Shown piece after piece: positions 1 to 8,800 of a stretch of DNA of 34,120 bases. Origin of the DNA: an uncultured Gammaproteobacteria bacterium (GTDB lineage Bacteria > Pseudomonadota > Gammaproteobacteria > Pseudomonadales > Azotimanducaceae); NCBI GenBank assembly GCA_913043815.1, contig CAJWNY010000031.1, forward strand, positions 1 through 34,120, in the 5' to 3' direction. The stretch's first letter is position 1, and every line of letters begins with the position of its first letter. The notes beneath the pieces are model-generated. The model did not search any database. It was given only the letters and a program-made list of their open reading frames with translations, and was not told where the DNA came from. Made by a program: the position numbers and the translations under genes.

Positions 1-500
1 CTACCGATGAGGGCTACAGTTGTTTTACCGCGTGCTTTAGCTTCAGCCACAACATTCGCAGGTGCACCGATGCCACAGGCTAGCATGTCTACATCGCTGT
101 CTAACACTGCGCGTAGTTGTTCTTGCTCTATTTCTTTTGAGCGGATAAAGCGAGTGCGCATACCAGGCGCAGTGGCTTCCGGCACGGCAAATTTATCGAT
201 AAGGTCTTTCACAAAGGCCGTGTGTTCAGGGGGGATTTCTGCCTCTATGGCTTCTCGAGAATTATGTTCTGGCATCCCGGGCGGTAGCACCAAATCAACG
301 CCAAAAGGAAGACTGCCCGTTAAGCTGCGAATGTAGGCAAGCTCATCTGTAATTTCTTGGGGGAAGCGTCGAGTTGCACCGTATACGCCATAACCGCCGG
401 CATTACTGATGGCTGCTACCGTGGCCATATCGTGGGCAAAACCAAATATCGGTGCGTCAATTTCAAATCGATCGCACAGCGGTGTCCAAAATTTTCTCAT
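1..500 (-). CDS. Nitronate monooxygenase-like (NPD/2-nitropropane dioxygenase family) protein, partial: N-terminal 166 codons
   Basis: The reverse strand is open from the ATG at 498-500 to the window edge, so the C-terminus is missing. The translation begins MRKFWTPLCDRFEIDAPIFG and continues through FAHDMATVAAISNAGGYGVY, the N-terminal signature of flavin-dependent nitronate monooxygenases: a phosphate/FMN-binding barrel start followed by the AAISNAGGxG loop. Family members oxidise alkyl nitronates such as propionate-3-nitronate using FMN and oxygen, in the cytoplasm. Further on, DVDMLACGIGAP fits a later barrel strand. A strong ribosome-binding site (AGGAAGAGG) lies 7 nt before the ATG and sits in the loop of a perfect 8-bp inverted repeat (500-530), which could affect translation. 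The substrate cannot be assigned, and related FMN oxidoreductases share this N-terminus. Confidence 0.8.
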   Translation of the reverse strand, partial: MRKFWTPLCDRFEIDAPIFGFAHDMATVAAISNAGGYGVYGATRRFPQEITDELAYIRSLTGSLPFGVDLVLPPGMPEHNSREAIEAEIPPEHTAFVKDLIDKFAVPEATAPGMRTRFIRSKEIEQEQLRAVLDSDVDMLACGIGAPANVVAEAKARGKTTVALIG

Positions 501-530
501 AGGCTTACCTCTTCCTTCAACTTAAGCCTA
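500..530 (-). promoter_or_regulatory. Inverted repeat enclosing the ribosome-binding site of the nitronate monooxygenase-like gene
   Basis: On the minus strand TAGGCTTA (530-523) and TAAGCCTA (507-500) are perfect 8-base complementary arms. The 15-nt loop (522-508) contains the Shine-Dalgarno sequence GGAAGAGG, and the last base of the right arm is the A of the start codon. In RNA this could form a small hairpin presenting or occluding the ribosome site. In DNA it could equally be an operator for a dimeric regulator. The symmetry is seen directly; any function is inferred. Confidence 0.35.
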
Positions 531-1015
531 ACTTGGGTAACACACAATGCCCAGCCTCTTGTTGTCGATTGTTTTACTTGTCTAGGCACTGCTAGGTCGC
601 CGCGTAAACGGACTCTATAGCGCGAACCTAAAACTACGAAAAATACAAAAAAATATGGATTTAATGGGGCATATCTCTTTGGCTTAATTGCGGATTTGGA
701 CGAAGATTAGAGATCAGCAGCGTTGGACGCTCTGTTAAAAAGTCTGAGAGACAAAGTAGCAAGCATATTTTTCATGCTGATAATTGATGAGAACAAAAAT
801 ATAAATGAAACTCGGTCTAAGCTAAGGCCGATAATCGCCCTTGAAACCAAGAATAAGGGGTAAGCCTCTGTTGGGTTATAGCGTTTCTATCAGCGAGTAT
901 TTATCCAAACTAATTGCCAAATACCAAACTTAGCGGAGTTCAATAGGGCTATCGAAAGCTCCGCTGTTAGCGAATTAGGACAAAAGTCGAAAATAGAAAC
1001 TAAAAAAACCAACGC
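531..1015. other. Intergenic DNA without a recognisable gene
   Basis: AT-rich spacer between the nitronate monooxygenase-like gene and the ihfB terminator. I read all frames and found only short open stretches, the longest about 50 codons on the plus strand near 709-862, with no family signature or ribosome-binding site. The one clear structure is an imperfect hairpin at 932-965. The upstream promoter of the minus-strand gene at 1-500 should lie near 540-620 but I see no convincing -35/-10 pair. Confidence 0.5.
932..965. repeat. Imperfect long hairpin (inverted repeat)
   Basis: AGCGGAG (932-938) and CTCCGCT (959-965) are perfect 7-base arms. Inside them TTCAATAG and CTATCGAA extend the pairing with one mismatch and two single-base bulges, closing on a tiny loop. 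No T-run follows on either strand, so this is not a typical intrinsic terminator. It could be a REP-like element or a structured untranslated region. No second copy was seen in the window. Confidence 0.35.
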
Positions 1016-1052
1016 AAAAAAAAAGGGAAAACCCATTTCTAGTCTTTCCCTT
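1016..1052 (-). terminator. Rho-independent terminator after ihfB
   Basis: On the minus strand AAGGGAAA (1052-1045) pairs with TTTCCCTT (1030-1023) across a 14-nt loop, followed directly by a run of T residues down to 1016. It begins 36 nt after the ihfB stop codon and so ends the rpsA-ihfB transcript. Confidence 0.75.
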
Positions 1053-1088
1053 AATCGCTCGCTTCCCCAAAAACCACTAGCTATTCAT

Positions 1089-1445
1089 CTAACCTGCGCC
1101 ATCTGTCTTAGCGTCTGCCAGGTTCTTCAAAAGCGCCTCATTGACTCGATCTCGAAGTTCTTTACCCGGCTTAAAGTGCGGAACGTGCTTACCTGCAAGT
1201 CCTACAGGTTCGCCCGTCTTAGGGTTACGTCCTATACGCGGAGCGCGGTAGTGCAGAGAAAAACTACCGAATCCTCGTATTTCTATTCGATCGCCAGAGG
1301 CCAATGTATTAGCCATCTGCTCGAGCATTGTTTTAACCGCAAACTCAACGTCTTTAGCGTTGAGCTGCAAACCCGCCACCGGAGATTGAGCGCTAACCAT
1401 GCGCTCAATTAACTCAGATTTCGTTAGGCTCACTTCCTCGGTCAT
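1089..1445 (-). CDS. ihfB: Integration host factor subunit beta
   Basis: A 118-residue HU/IHF-family DNA-bending protein. The body matches IHF-beta closely: TKSELIERM at the N-terminus, [20 protein letters not shown] in the middle, [10 protein letters not shown] for the DNA-clasping beta arm with its conserved proline, and [15 protein letters not shown] at the end. IHF beta pairs with IHF alpha to bend DNA sharply at promoters, origins and recombination sites. It lies 40 bp downstream of rpsA, the usual gammaproteobacterial order, and is followed by a good terminator. Compared with the 94-residue E. coli protein it has a six-residue N-terminal extension and an extra hydrophilic C-terminal tail of about 18 residues. 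The ATG at 1445 has no clear Shine-Dalgarno sequence, but no other start fits better. Confidence 0.96.
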   Translation of the reverse strand: MTEEVSLTKSELIERMVSAQSPVAGLQLNAKDVEFAVKTMLEQMANTLASGDRIEIRGFGSFSLHYRAPRIGRNPKTGEPVGLAGKHVPHFKPGKELRDRVNEALLKNLADAKTDGAG

Positions 1446-1485
1446 AACTCTGGTCTAATTTTTGGGGACGGAAACTAGGCTAAGC

Positions 1486-3174
1486 CTAGTCCTCGTCTGC
1501 CTGCTGGTTCATTTGCGCCTTGATCAAGTCACCCAAAGTCGCAGGACCGGAACGATCGGTCTCTTGCTTCTGGTGTTCTTTAACAGCTGCTCGCTCTTCT
1601 TCGATATCCTTAGACTTGATAGACAAGCCAATAGTGCGATTCTTGCGGTCAATGTTAATGATCTTAACTTCAACTTCTTCACCTTCTTTCAACACTGTAC
1701 GTGCATCTTCAACACGATCAACGCTTATTTCTGCTGCTTTGAGTATACCAAATACATCTTCAGCCAGTTCAAGTGTCGCTTCTTTAGGCTCCACTTCTAC
1801 AACCTTAGCCATGATTACTGCACCACGATCATGAATCGCCGTGTAATCTGAGAATGGGTCTTTATCTAGTTGCTTAATACCCAGAGAAATACGCTCACGC
1901 TCAGGATCAACGGACAAAATGATGGTTTCAATCTGCTCGCCCTTTGAGTAACTGCGAACCGCAGTCTCACCTGGCTCGTTCCAAGAAATATCGGAAAGGT
2001 GCACAAGGCCGTCGATACCGCCATCCAAGCCTATAAAGATACCGAAATCGGTAATTGACTTGATGTTACCGCTAATACGTTCGCTCTTAGCATGCTGAAT
2101 GCTAAATTCCTCCCAAGGATTAGCGCGGCACTGCTTGATACCCAATGAAATCCGACGACGTTCTTCGTCGATATCCAAAACCATTACTTCGGTTTCATCG
2201 CCCACTGAGACTACCTTAGACGGATGAATATTCTTATTGGTCCAATCCATTTCGGATACGTGTACCAAACCTTCAACACCTTCCTCAATCTCAGCAAAAC
2301 AACCGTAGTCCGTCAAGTTAGTGATGGTAGCCATCACGCGAGCACCCTCAGGATAACGACGAATGATGTTGACCCATGGATCATCACCTAATTGCTTCAT
2401 ACCAAGGCTAACGCGATTCTTTTCACGATCGAACTTCAAGATTCTCACGTTCACTTCATCGCCAACGTTTACCATTTCGCTCGGGTGGCGAATACGCTTC
2501 CAAGCCATGTCTGTGATGTGCAACAGACCGTCTACTCCACCAAGGTCAACAAACGCACCGTAGTCGGTAAGGTTCTTAACAATACCTTTAACATCTTGCC
2601 CTTCCTGCATGGACGCAAGAAGTTCTTCGCGCTCATGAGAATTTTCATCTTCCAGAACGGCACGACGAGAAACAACAACGTTGTTGCGCTTTTGGTCGAG
2701 CTTAATCACTTTGAATTCTAAAGGTTTACCTTCAAGGTGAGCGGTTTCGCGCAATGGTCGAATGTCAACCAATGAACCGGGCAGGAATGCACGGATATCG
2801 TTGACGTCAACGGTAAATCCACCTTTAACCTTGCCATTGATAATGCCGATAACAACTTCACCTTTTTCACTAGCTTCTTCAAGTTGTTCCCAAGACTCGG
2901 CACGTTTAGCTTTTTCTCGAGACAAACGAGTCTCACCAAAGCCATCGTCTACAACCTCCATGGCAACCTTCACTTGGTCGCCAATGCTTAGGGTGCATAC
3001 GCCCTCTTCATTGAGGAATTGATTTTTAGGGATAACCCCTTCAGATTTTAGACCTGCATGTACTACTACCCAGTCATCGTCTATGTCTACCACCGTGCCG
3101 GTGACGATGGACCCTGGTGCCATCTCGATGGTTTGTAAACTTTCTTCAAATAGGTCGGCAAATGATTCGCTCAT
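1486..3174 (-). CDS. rpsA: 30S ribosomal protein S1
   Basis: A 562-residue protein with six tandem S1 (OB-fold) motifs at roughly residues 20-86, 104-170, 191-259, 276-346, 363-433 and 450-519. Recognisable pieces are [30 protein letters not shown] and [20 protein letters not shown]1 binds the 30S subunit through its first two motifs and captures mRNA with the rest, so that structured or weak ribosome sites can be used. I take the ATG at 3174 ([13 protein letters not shown]), because E. coli S1 starts at the equivalent position; the frame stays open 8 codons further to a GTG at 3198. The ATG lacks a Shine-Dalgarno sequence, as in E. coli, where S1 controls its own translation. It lies between cmk and ihfB, the standard order. 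Confidence 0.97.
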   Translation of the reverse strand: MSESFADLFEESLQTIEMAPGSIVTGTVVDIDDDWVVVHAGLKSEGVIPKNQFLNEEGVCTLSIGDQVKVAMEVVDDGFGETRLSREKAKRAESWEQLEEASEKGEVVIGIINGKVKGGFTVDVNDIRAFLPGSLVDIRPLRETAHLEGKPLEFKVIKLDQKRNNVVVSRRAVLEDENSHEREELLASMQEGQDVKGIVKNLTDYGAFVDLGGVDGLLHITDMAWKRIRHPSEMVNVGDEVNVRILKFDREKNRVSLGMKQLGDDPWVNIIRRYPEGARVMATITNLTDYGCFAEIEEGVEGLVHVSEMDWTNKNIHPSKVVSVGDETEVMVLDIDEERRRISLGIKQCRANPWEEFSIQHAKSERISGNIKSITDFGIFIGLDGGIDGLVHLSDISWNEPGETAVRSYSKGEQIETIILSVDPERERISLGIKQLDKDPFSDYTAIHDRGAVIMAKVVEVEPKEATLELAEDVFGILKAAEISVDRVEDARTVLKEGEEVEVKIINIDRKNRTIGLSIKSKDIEEERAAVKEHQKQETDRSGPATLGDLIKAQMNQQADED

Positions 3175-3480
3175 ATAATTGTCTGCCGGGGGAAGCACAT
3201 AGCTCTAAATGAGATGCTTGCCAAGCCGGCGAAACTCTCCGTTGGTTAGTTAATGTTTAGGCAGTTACTGGCTAAAGATAAAAGAAACACGATTGCTTGC
3301 CTCAGAATGCTAGGCACATGGCGACAATTAACAATCTTGTTCCGACTAGGAAGTAATTTGGTCTAAAGTACAACACGCATATTTCTCGTTTGAATATCCT
3401 TGTGTCCTTTCTAACTTTACTTTCTTTTCGAAGCGATCCCTTCCCCTAAAAGATTTCTCAATTGAAACCTTTCAAGAACC
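3175..3480 (-). promoter_or_regulatory. rpsA leader with a possible promoter
   Basis: About 300 bp between cmk and rpsA with no gene. On the minus strand TTGTTA (3334-3329) and TAGCAT (3312-3307) are 16 bp apart and each match four of six consensus bases, a weak candidate promoter. In E. coli rpsA has its own promoters and a long structured leader that S1 binds for autoregulation. The length of this gap and the absence of a Shine-Dalgarno sequence agree with that, but I did not fold it. Confidence 0.3.
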
Positions 3481-4152
3481 TTATCTGTACCCTCTAGCGA
3501 CTTCCGCCATAATTGTTTCCAACACCTCTTCTATGGTCATCTGGGTGCTATCAATTATGAGGGCATCGGCGGCGGGCTTCAGCGGTGCAACTGCACGTCC
3601 TCTATCCCGAGCATCACGTTCTTGTATCTGCTCTAGGAGGTCGCGCAAATTAACACTCAATCCTTTATTTTTCAACTGCTTATACCGCCGGTCCGCTCTT
3701 GCTTCGGCTGAAGCGTCCAAAAATATTTTGGCCTTGGAGTGTGGGAATACCACAGTGCCCATGTCTCGACCGTCCGCCACTAGGCCAGGCGCGCACTGGA
3801 AGGATTTTTGCAAAGACAATATAGCGTCACGCACACCAGGTAATGCCGCCACTTTGGACGCAGCCGCGCCAGTCTCTTCGGTGCGAATAATGTCGCTAAG
3901 GTTGTTACCATTAACGTCTACCTTGTCGCCGGTAAACGCGATTTGCAAATCTGAAATCATTGCTACTAAAGGACTTTCATCATTTAAATCAATAACTTGA
4001 GCTTGAGCAGAAACAGCAACAATGCGGTATAAGGCGCCGGAATCAAGTAAATGCCAGCCTAATTTAGTTGCCACTAACGACGACAGCGTGCCTTTGCCGG
4101 AGCCTCCAGGGCCATCAATGGTAACTATCGGAGCATGCGGGTCGTACGGCAT
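3481..4152 (-). CDS. cmk: Cytidylate kinase
   Basis: A 223-residue nucleoside monophosphate kinase that phosphorylates CMP and dCMP with ATP, feeding CTP/dCTP recycling in the cytosol. The P-loop GPGGSGKGT is at residues 14-22, LLDSGALYR is the following substrate-binding segment, and [13 protein letters not shown] is the typical CMP-binding region. RADRRYKQL and [13 protein letters not shown] are the arginine-rich lid and nucleotide-binding parts. Length matches the family (about 225). The start is supported by GAGGA 7 nt upstream. It sits between tyrA and rpsA. In Pseudomonas aroA, fused to tyrA, would precede it; here only 151 bp of non-coding DNA does. Confidence 0.96.
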   Translation of the reverse strand: MPYDPHAPIVTIDGPGGSGKGTLSSLVATKLGWHLLDSGALYRIVAVSAQAQVIDLNDESPLVAMISDLQIAFTGDKVDVNGNNLSDIIRTEETGAAASKVAALPGVRDAILSLQKSFQCAPGLVADGRDMGTVVFPHSKAKIFLDASAEARADRRYKQLKNKGLSVNLRDLLEQIQERDARDRGRAVAPLKPAADALIIDSTQMTIEEVLETIMAEVARGYR

Positions 4153-4303
4153 TATTTTTCCTCACTGGAGTATTGAAGTTGAAATCTAGCGCTAGCGGTC
4201 GATACAGATATACAACTTCTAGACAATGTCTACGGGAGGTAGGATCTGAAAAATTTGGGGATACAACCCTTTTCTAAAAACACATTCTAAATTTTACAGG
4301 ACT

Positions 4304-5137
4304 TTATTCTGACTCAGAGGCTTTTCGCTTATTCGCCGCAGCGCTAATCTGAGCGATACCAGACTCACTATCAGCCTCGCGAATACTTTTTACCAGCGAC
4401 TGTAAGTCAGTGCTGAAGGTATTTAATGCCGTCAACACTTCTTCTTTATTCAACTGGAAAATTCGCCACCAAAGTTCAGGGTTGGCACCAGCAATACGCG
4501 TAAAATCTCGGAAACCGCCACCGGTTAGTAAAAAATGCTGATCTTTAACCTGCCGCATGAAAGCAAACGCTAACAAATGGGGTACATGACTTGTGGTAGC
4601 CAGAGCCTGGTCATGATCTTGAGGTGACAATTGGCTAGTCTGAGCGTCTAAACAGTGCCATAACTCACGCACGTTTTCTAATGCTTGAGGAGAGGTATTT
4701 TCTGTTGGCGTGAGAACCACCATGCAAAGACTAAATAGATCTGCTCGAGCTGCTTCTGGGCCACTTTTCTCCGAGCCACTAATAGGGTGGCAAGGTACAA
4801 AGTTTTCCGGAAGATCTATCTGCGATGCTACCGCGCTAACGATTGGTCCTTTAACACTACCCACGTCAAAAACAGTAGCTTGATGCTTGGCTAATTTAAC
4901 TACCCAATCGCTGACCAAATCGCTTGGAATACACAGCGCCACTAAATCAGCATCCTCCGGCACGTGGTCAATAATTTCGTCAACCAAGTCATTGTCTAAT
5001 GCCCACTTTGCAGATGTTGGATTGGTTTCGATGCCCACTAGCGCACCAACAACGCCCTGCTGGCGAAGCGCAAGAGCTAATGAACCACCGATTAGACCAA
5101 CGCCTACTATGACAACTTTGTAGAAACTTTTAGACAT
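4304..5137 (-). CDS. tyrA: Prephenate dehydrogenase (stand-alone TyrA)
   Basis: A 277-residue enzyme converting prephenate to 4-hydroxyphenylpyruvate with NAD(P), the tyrosine branch of aromatic synthesis. An N-terminal Rossmann fold shows GVGLIGGSLA (residues 12-21) and DVGSVKG (91-97). HPISGSEKSG (117-126) is the TyrA substrate-binding loop, and SHVPHLLAFA lies in the helical dimerisation domain. There is no chorismate mutase domain and no ACT domain. In pseudomonads this gene is fused at its 3' end to aroA (EPSP synthase); here it stops at normal TyrA length and aroA is not present in the window. GAGGA stands just before the ATG. A 130-bp gap separates it from hisC. Confidence 0.93.
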   Translation of the reverse strand: MSKSFYKVVIVGVGLIGGSLALALRQQGVVGALVGIETNPTSAKWALDNDLVDEIIDHVPEDADLVALCIPSDLVSDWVVKLAKHQATVFDVGSVKGPIVSAVASQIDLPENFVPCHPISGSEKSGPEAARADLFSLCMVVLTPTENTSPQALENVRELWHCLDAQTSQLSPQDHDQALATTSHVPHLLAFAFMRQVKDQHFLLTGGGFRDFTRIAGANPELWWRIFQLNKEEVLTALNTFSTDLQSLVKSIREADSESGIAQISAAANKRKASESE

Positions 5138-5267
5138 AAATCCTCAATGCGCGGCATCTTAAGAGTAATTGGCCCTCGGCAACTTTTCGCTCCCTTCTCT
5201 TATCTTATCTTTTACTGGCCCTTTCATTGAAGAAGACAGCCTGTATCGCAATCTTTTATTAAACCTG

Positions 5268-6359
5268 TCAGCGGATTTTCGCTAACGTTGTCAAAAATCG
5301 CTCATTCTCTGTAGCCAGTCCAATGCTCACGCGAATATGATTTGGTAAGCCATACTCAGCAATAGGCCTAACGATAACGCCTTGTTGTAACAAGCGCTGA
5401 AATAGATCTGGGCCTGGTTCACCGCAGTCAAAACTTACAAAATTACCTGCAGACGGGATATAGGAATAACCCAGGTCGGTCAGTCCAGCGACCATTTGTT
5501 GCATGCCTTGGCGATTCATTTCTACACTCTCGCGAACATACTCTTCATCCGCAATTGCGGTAATAGCCGCCGCCATAGCGAGGGCATTGACGTTAAAGGG
5601 CTGCCTCACGCGGTTAAGCAAATCAGCGAACTCAGGGCTAGAAACACCATAACCTAAGCGCACTGCGGCGAGGCCATATACCTTTGAAAAGGTACGGGTA
5701 AGAATCAAGTTAGGAAATTTCTTTAGCAAAGCCACACCGTCGATATAGTCATCAAAAGTCATGTACTCAAGATAGGCTTCATCTAGAACCACCCAAACAT
5801 TGCTAGGCACCTGCTGCAAGAAGTCCACCAAATCCGCCCCCGGCACCCATGTGCCAGTTGGGTTATTCGGGTTAGCAATAAAAATAATGCGCGTGCGTTC
5901 ATTTACTGCTGCCAACATAGCATTTAGATCAGTACCGTAGTCTTTAGCAGGTACCGTCACCAAATCACCGCCACAGCAGGTAACTGCCAAGCGATAAACG
6001 ACAAAACTATGTTCAGAAATAACGGCTTCATAGCCTGGTTCAACCACCACCCGCGCAATCAAATCTAAGACATCGTTTGAGCCATTACCCAGCGTCAGTT
6101 GATTGGTATCTACGCCAACATGTTCAGCTAACACAGCCTTTAACTCAAAGCCGCCGCCGTCAGGATACCGTGATAACTCTTTACTCACTTGTGCGATGGC
6201 TTGCTGAACATGATCCCCAGGGCCACGAGGGTTTTCGTTACTAGCTAGCTTAACAATATCGTTTATACCCAATTCACGGGCGACTTCATCAATTGGCTTG
6301 CCCGGCTGATAAGGTTTAAGGCCAGCTATTCGCTCATTTACTTGCGCTTCAATACTCAT
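5268..6359 (-). CDS. hisC: Histidinol-phosphate/aromatic aminotransferase (HisC family)
   Basis: A 363-residue class I/II PLP aminotransferase. Visible motifs are KLASNENPRGP near the N-terminus, IANPNNPTGTW (161-171), LDEAYLEY (192-199) and the Schiff-base lysine in TRTFSKVYGLAAVRLGYG (K226). HisC enzymes transaminate histidinol phosphate. The copy in this pheA-hisC-tyrA setting (hisC2 in Pseudomonas) is generally thought to act also or mainly on phenylpyruvate and 4-hydroxyphenylpyruvate, so it probably closes the phenylalanine and tyrosine branches. Its ATG overlaps the pheA TGA (ATGA), which implies translational coupling. The exact substrate cannot be read from sequence. Confidence 0.92.
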   Translation of the reverse strand: MSIEAQVNERIAGLKPYQPGKPIDEVARELGINDIVKLASNENPRGPGDHVQQAIAQVSKELSRYPDGGGFELKAVLAEHVGVDTNQLTLGNGSNDVLDLIARVVVEPGYEAVISEHSFVVYRLAVTCCGGDLVTVPAKDYGTDLNAMLAAVNERTRIIFIANPNNPTGTWVPGADLVDFLQQVPSNVWVVLDEAYLEYMTFDDYIDGVALLKKFPNLILTRTFSKVYGLAAVRLGYGVSSPEFADLLNRVRQPFNVNALAMAAAITAIADEEYVRESVEMNRQGMQQMVAGLTDLGYSYIPSAGNFVSFDCGEPGPDLFQRLLQQGVIVRPIAEYGLPNHIRVSIGLATENERFLTTLAKIR

Positions 6360-7462
6360 GCGGGAACAGCTGCCTTAGGGTAAGAACCTAACGTACGCAC
6401 CTCTAACGCGACATCTGATATTGCGTCAATTACTGATTGCGCGTTGGTTTGAGATTGGTGCCCATCAAAATCTATGAAGAACACATAGGACCAATCGCCG
6501 GAGCGAGCTGGACGGGTTTCAATGCGTGAAAGACTGATGCCAAAGCGCTGGAATGGTTCGAGCACCCGAAGCAACGCCCCAGGTTCGTTCTTTACCGACA
6601 CTAAAATTGAAGTTTTATCACTGCCACTGGGTCCAACCGTTTGCTTACCAATGATTAGAAAGCGTGTTTTGTTATTTGGATTATCTTCAATACGGGTAGA
6701 CAAAATATGAAGGTTGTAACGTTCTGCAGCCATTTCACCGGCGACAGCAGCAACACCTGGACGCGCCAAAGCTTGCTTCGCAGCTTCTGCATTGCTGGCT
6801 ACAGCTACACGTGGGATACCCTGATAATGCTGGTCTAGCCAACCGCGACATTGGGCCAAACTCTGAGCATGAGAGACAATTTCGGTAATTAGCGGGGCAT
6901 CACTTTCACTGCTGGCTTGCATAAACGCATGATGAATGGGTAACTCCACCTCAGCGCATATACGAAGCCGCGAACTCAGAAAACAGTCTAATGTGTGATT
7001 GACCATGCCCTCAGTGGAATTTTCAACAGGGACAACACCATAATGAACCGCCTGAGATTCTACTTCGCGAAACACTTCATCAATGGATGCCATAGGCCTG
7101 GTATTGGCAAAGTGGCCAAACTGTTTAATAGCCGCAGCCTCAGTATAGGTGCCTTCAGGTCCAAAGTAGGCAATCGTCAACGGCTGCTCTAGGTTCAAAC
7201 AGCAAGAGATAACTTCTCGGAACAAACCGGCTACGTCAGCGTCCGTTAACGGCCCAGGATTATCTGCCATCAACCGAGTCAAAATCTGTGCCTCACGTTC
7301 GGGACGGTAAAAAATAGGCGCCTCGCTAGTGGGCTGGCCCTGTTTAATTTCACCCACCTCCAATGCACACTGCGCTCGAGCATTAATAAGAGTCAGTAGC
7401 TGACTATCAATAATGTCAATACGCTCCCGCAAGGGTTTTAACGCCTCATCATCCACGCTCAT
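6356..7462 (-). CDS. pheA: Bifunctional chorismate mutase/prephenate dehydratase (P-protein)
   Basis: A 368-residue fusion enzyme that turns chorismate into prephenate and then phenylpyruvate. Residues about 1-90 are an AroQ-type chorismate mutase (RERIDIIDSQLLTLINARAQ). The prephenate dehydratase domain starts at IAYFGPEGTYTEAA and ends with the catalytic NKTRFLIIG motif. The C-terminal ACT domain, which senses phenylalanine, shows EPGALLRVLEPF and IETRP, where many P-proteins have ESRP. I choose the ATG at 7462 rather than the in-frame TTG at 7468. The gene overlaps the end of serC by 14 bp and its stop overlaps the hisC start. Feedback inhibition by phenylalanine is expected from the ACT domain. 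Confidence 0.95.
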   Translation of the reverse strand: MSVDDEALKPLRERIDIIDSQLLTLINARAQCALEVGEIKQGQPTSEAPIFYRPEREAQILTRLMADNPGPLTDADVAGLFREVISCCLNLEQPLTIAYFGPEGTYTEAAAIKQFGHFANTRPMASIDEVFREVESQAVHYGVVPVENSTEGMVNHTLDCFLSSRLRICAEVELPIHHAFMQASSESDAPLITEIVSHAQSLAQCRGWLDQHYQGIPRVAVASNAEAAKQALARPGVAAVAGEMAAERYNLHILSTRIEDNPNNKTRFLIIGKQTVGPSGSDKTSILVSVKNEPGALLRVLEPFQRFGISLSRIETRPARSGDWSYVFFIDFDGHQSQTNAQSVIDAISDVALEVRTLGSYPKAAVPA

Positions 7463-8528
7463 TTTCAAATTCGCTCATAAAAGTAACTAAGGCTTGAACG
7501 GATTCCAGAGAAACCGCGTTATAAATGCTAGCGCGCATGCCGCCAACACTTCTGTGACCCTTGAGGTTAAACATACTGCGCGCCTCGGCTTGCTTAACAA
7601 ACTCTGCATCCAGCGCTGAATCGGCCAATGTAAAAGGCACATTCATAGTAGAGCGATTGCCAGCAACAACCGGCGAGCTATAAAAGTTACTGTTTTCAAT
7701 AGCGCCGTAAAGCAAGTCCGCTTTCGCCTGATTCTGTGCTTCGATCGCTGTGAGGCCGCCTTTTTCTTTGATCCATTTAAAGACCAAGCCAGCCAAGTAC
7801 CAACCATAAGTCGGTGGCGTATTGATCATGGAATCATTGTCTGCCTGCTGGGCATAGTCTAGGAAAGTTGGCGTAGTATCTCGCGCATTACCGCAGAGGT
7901 CTTTACGCACAACCACAACAGTCAAACCCGCAGGGCCAATATTCTTCTGAGCGCCAGCATAAATCAGAGCAAAATTGTTTACATCTACTGGGCGGGACAA
8001 AATGTCTGATGACATATCCACGGCAACAGGCGCGGAGCTAGTAGGGAAATTTTTAAATTGCACACCACCAATAGTTTCATTAGAGCAAATGTGCAGAAGG
8101 CGGGCATTGTCACTAAGTTTCCATGAATCTTGGTCTGGAATATGATCAAAATTGGACTCAGCACTGGAGGCCGCAACATTAACGTTGCAATACTTCTTGG
8201 CTTCTTTTATCGCTTTCTTTGACCAAGCACCAGTCTCAATGAAATCGATAGTGTCGCCTGATTGTGTCAGATTGAGCGGGATCCCCGCAAATTGTCCGGT
8301 TGCTCCACCCTGCAAAAAGAGCACATGGTATTCGTCTGAAACACCCATCAACTCACGTAAGTCGGCTTCTGCTTGCGCGGCAATATCAACAAAAATCTTG
8401 CTGCGATGGCTCATCTCCATAACCGACATACCGCTGCCTTGGTAGTCAGTCATTTCTTCTGCAGCTTGCTTCAGTACTTCTATGGGTAAAGACGCCGGTC
8501 CAGCTGAAAAGTTGTTTGCGCGAACCAA
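7449..8528 (-). CDS. serC: Phosphoserine aminotransferase
   Basis: A 359-residue class V PLP aminotransferase that makes 3-phosphoserine from 3-phosphohydroxypyruvate and glutamate, and also acts on the 4-phosphoerythronate branch of vitamin B6 synthesis. NFSAGPASLP at the N-terminus, FLQGGATGQFA and the Schiff-base lysine in YAGAQKNIGPAGL (K195) are diagnostic; HRSVGGMRASIYNAV is the conserved C-terminal segment. The start is a TTG at 8528. It lies 5 nt after a strong GGAGG and gives the normal N-terminus, whereas the ATG at 8558 adds ten non-conserved residues and puts the ribosome site inside the gene. It is the first gene of the serC-pheA-hisC cluster and overlaps pheA. Confidence 0.95.
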   Translation of the reverse strand: MVRANNFSAGPASLPIEVLKQAAEEMTDYQGSGMSVMEMSHRSKIFVDIAAQAEADLRELMGVSDEYHVLFLQGGATGQFAGIPLNLTQSGDTIDFIETGAWSKKAIKEAKKYCNVNVAASSAESNFDHIPDQDSWKLSDNARLLHICSNETIGGVQFKNFPTSSAPVAVDMSSDILSRPVDVNNFALIYAGAQKNIGPAGLTVVVVRKDLCGNARDTTPTFLDYAQQADNDSMINTPPTYGWYLAGLVFKWIKEKGGLTAIEAQNQAKADLLYGAIENSNFYSSPVVAGNRSTMNVPFTLADSALDAEFVKQAEARSMFNLKGHRSVGGMRASIYNAVSLESVQALVTFMSEFENERG

Positions 8529-8800
8529 GGAAACCTCCAAATAATTTATTGTTATCATTAAGCTGTAGCAGAGAATCTGAAATTTGCCGCAACGTAAATT
8601 TTTACTCTAGAAATAAAAATTGGCCTAGCCACAAACTACAAAAATTGCCACAGAGCCTCGGAAAACGTATTCGGCAGACAGGCGTAAACGACAAAACCTA
8701 TCTGCCTCCATCACCAAGGTCCCTATGACTTAACTTTTCTGTCCTCTTGAAGAGCATTTTCTGGGAGAAATATTATTCTATTAGGCCGCGCCGTTTAAGA

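Noticed and set aside
709..862. Plus-strand open stretch of about 50 codons (LLKSLRDKVA, NETRSKLRPI) as a gene remnant
   Set aside because: No recognisable family and no ribosome-binding site, and a frame of this length is expected by chance.
4186..4195. CTAGCGCTAG palindrome upstream of cmk as an operator
   Set aside because: It is a single 10-bp palindrome without a promoter nearby or a known regulator match.
8597..8621. AT-only inverted repeat AATTTTTA/TAAAAATT between gyrA and serC as a terminator
   Set aside because: The stem has no G-C pairs and no T-run beyond it, so it would be very weak; it may be chance in AT-rich DNA.
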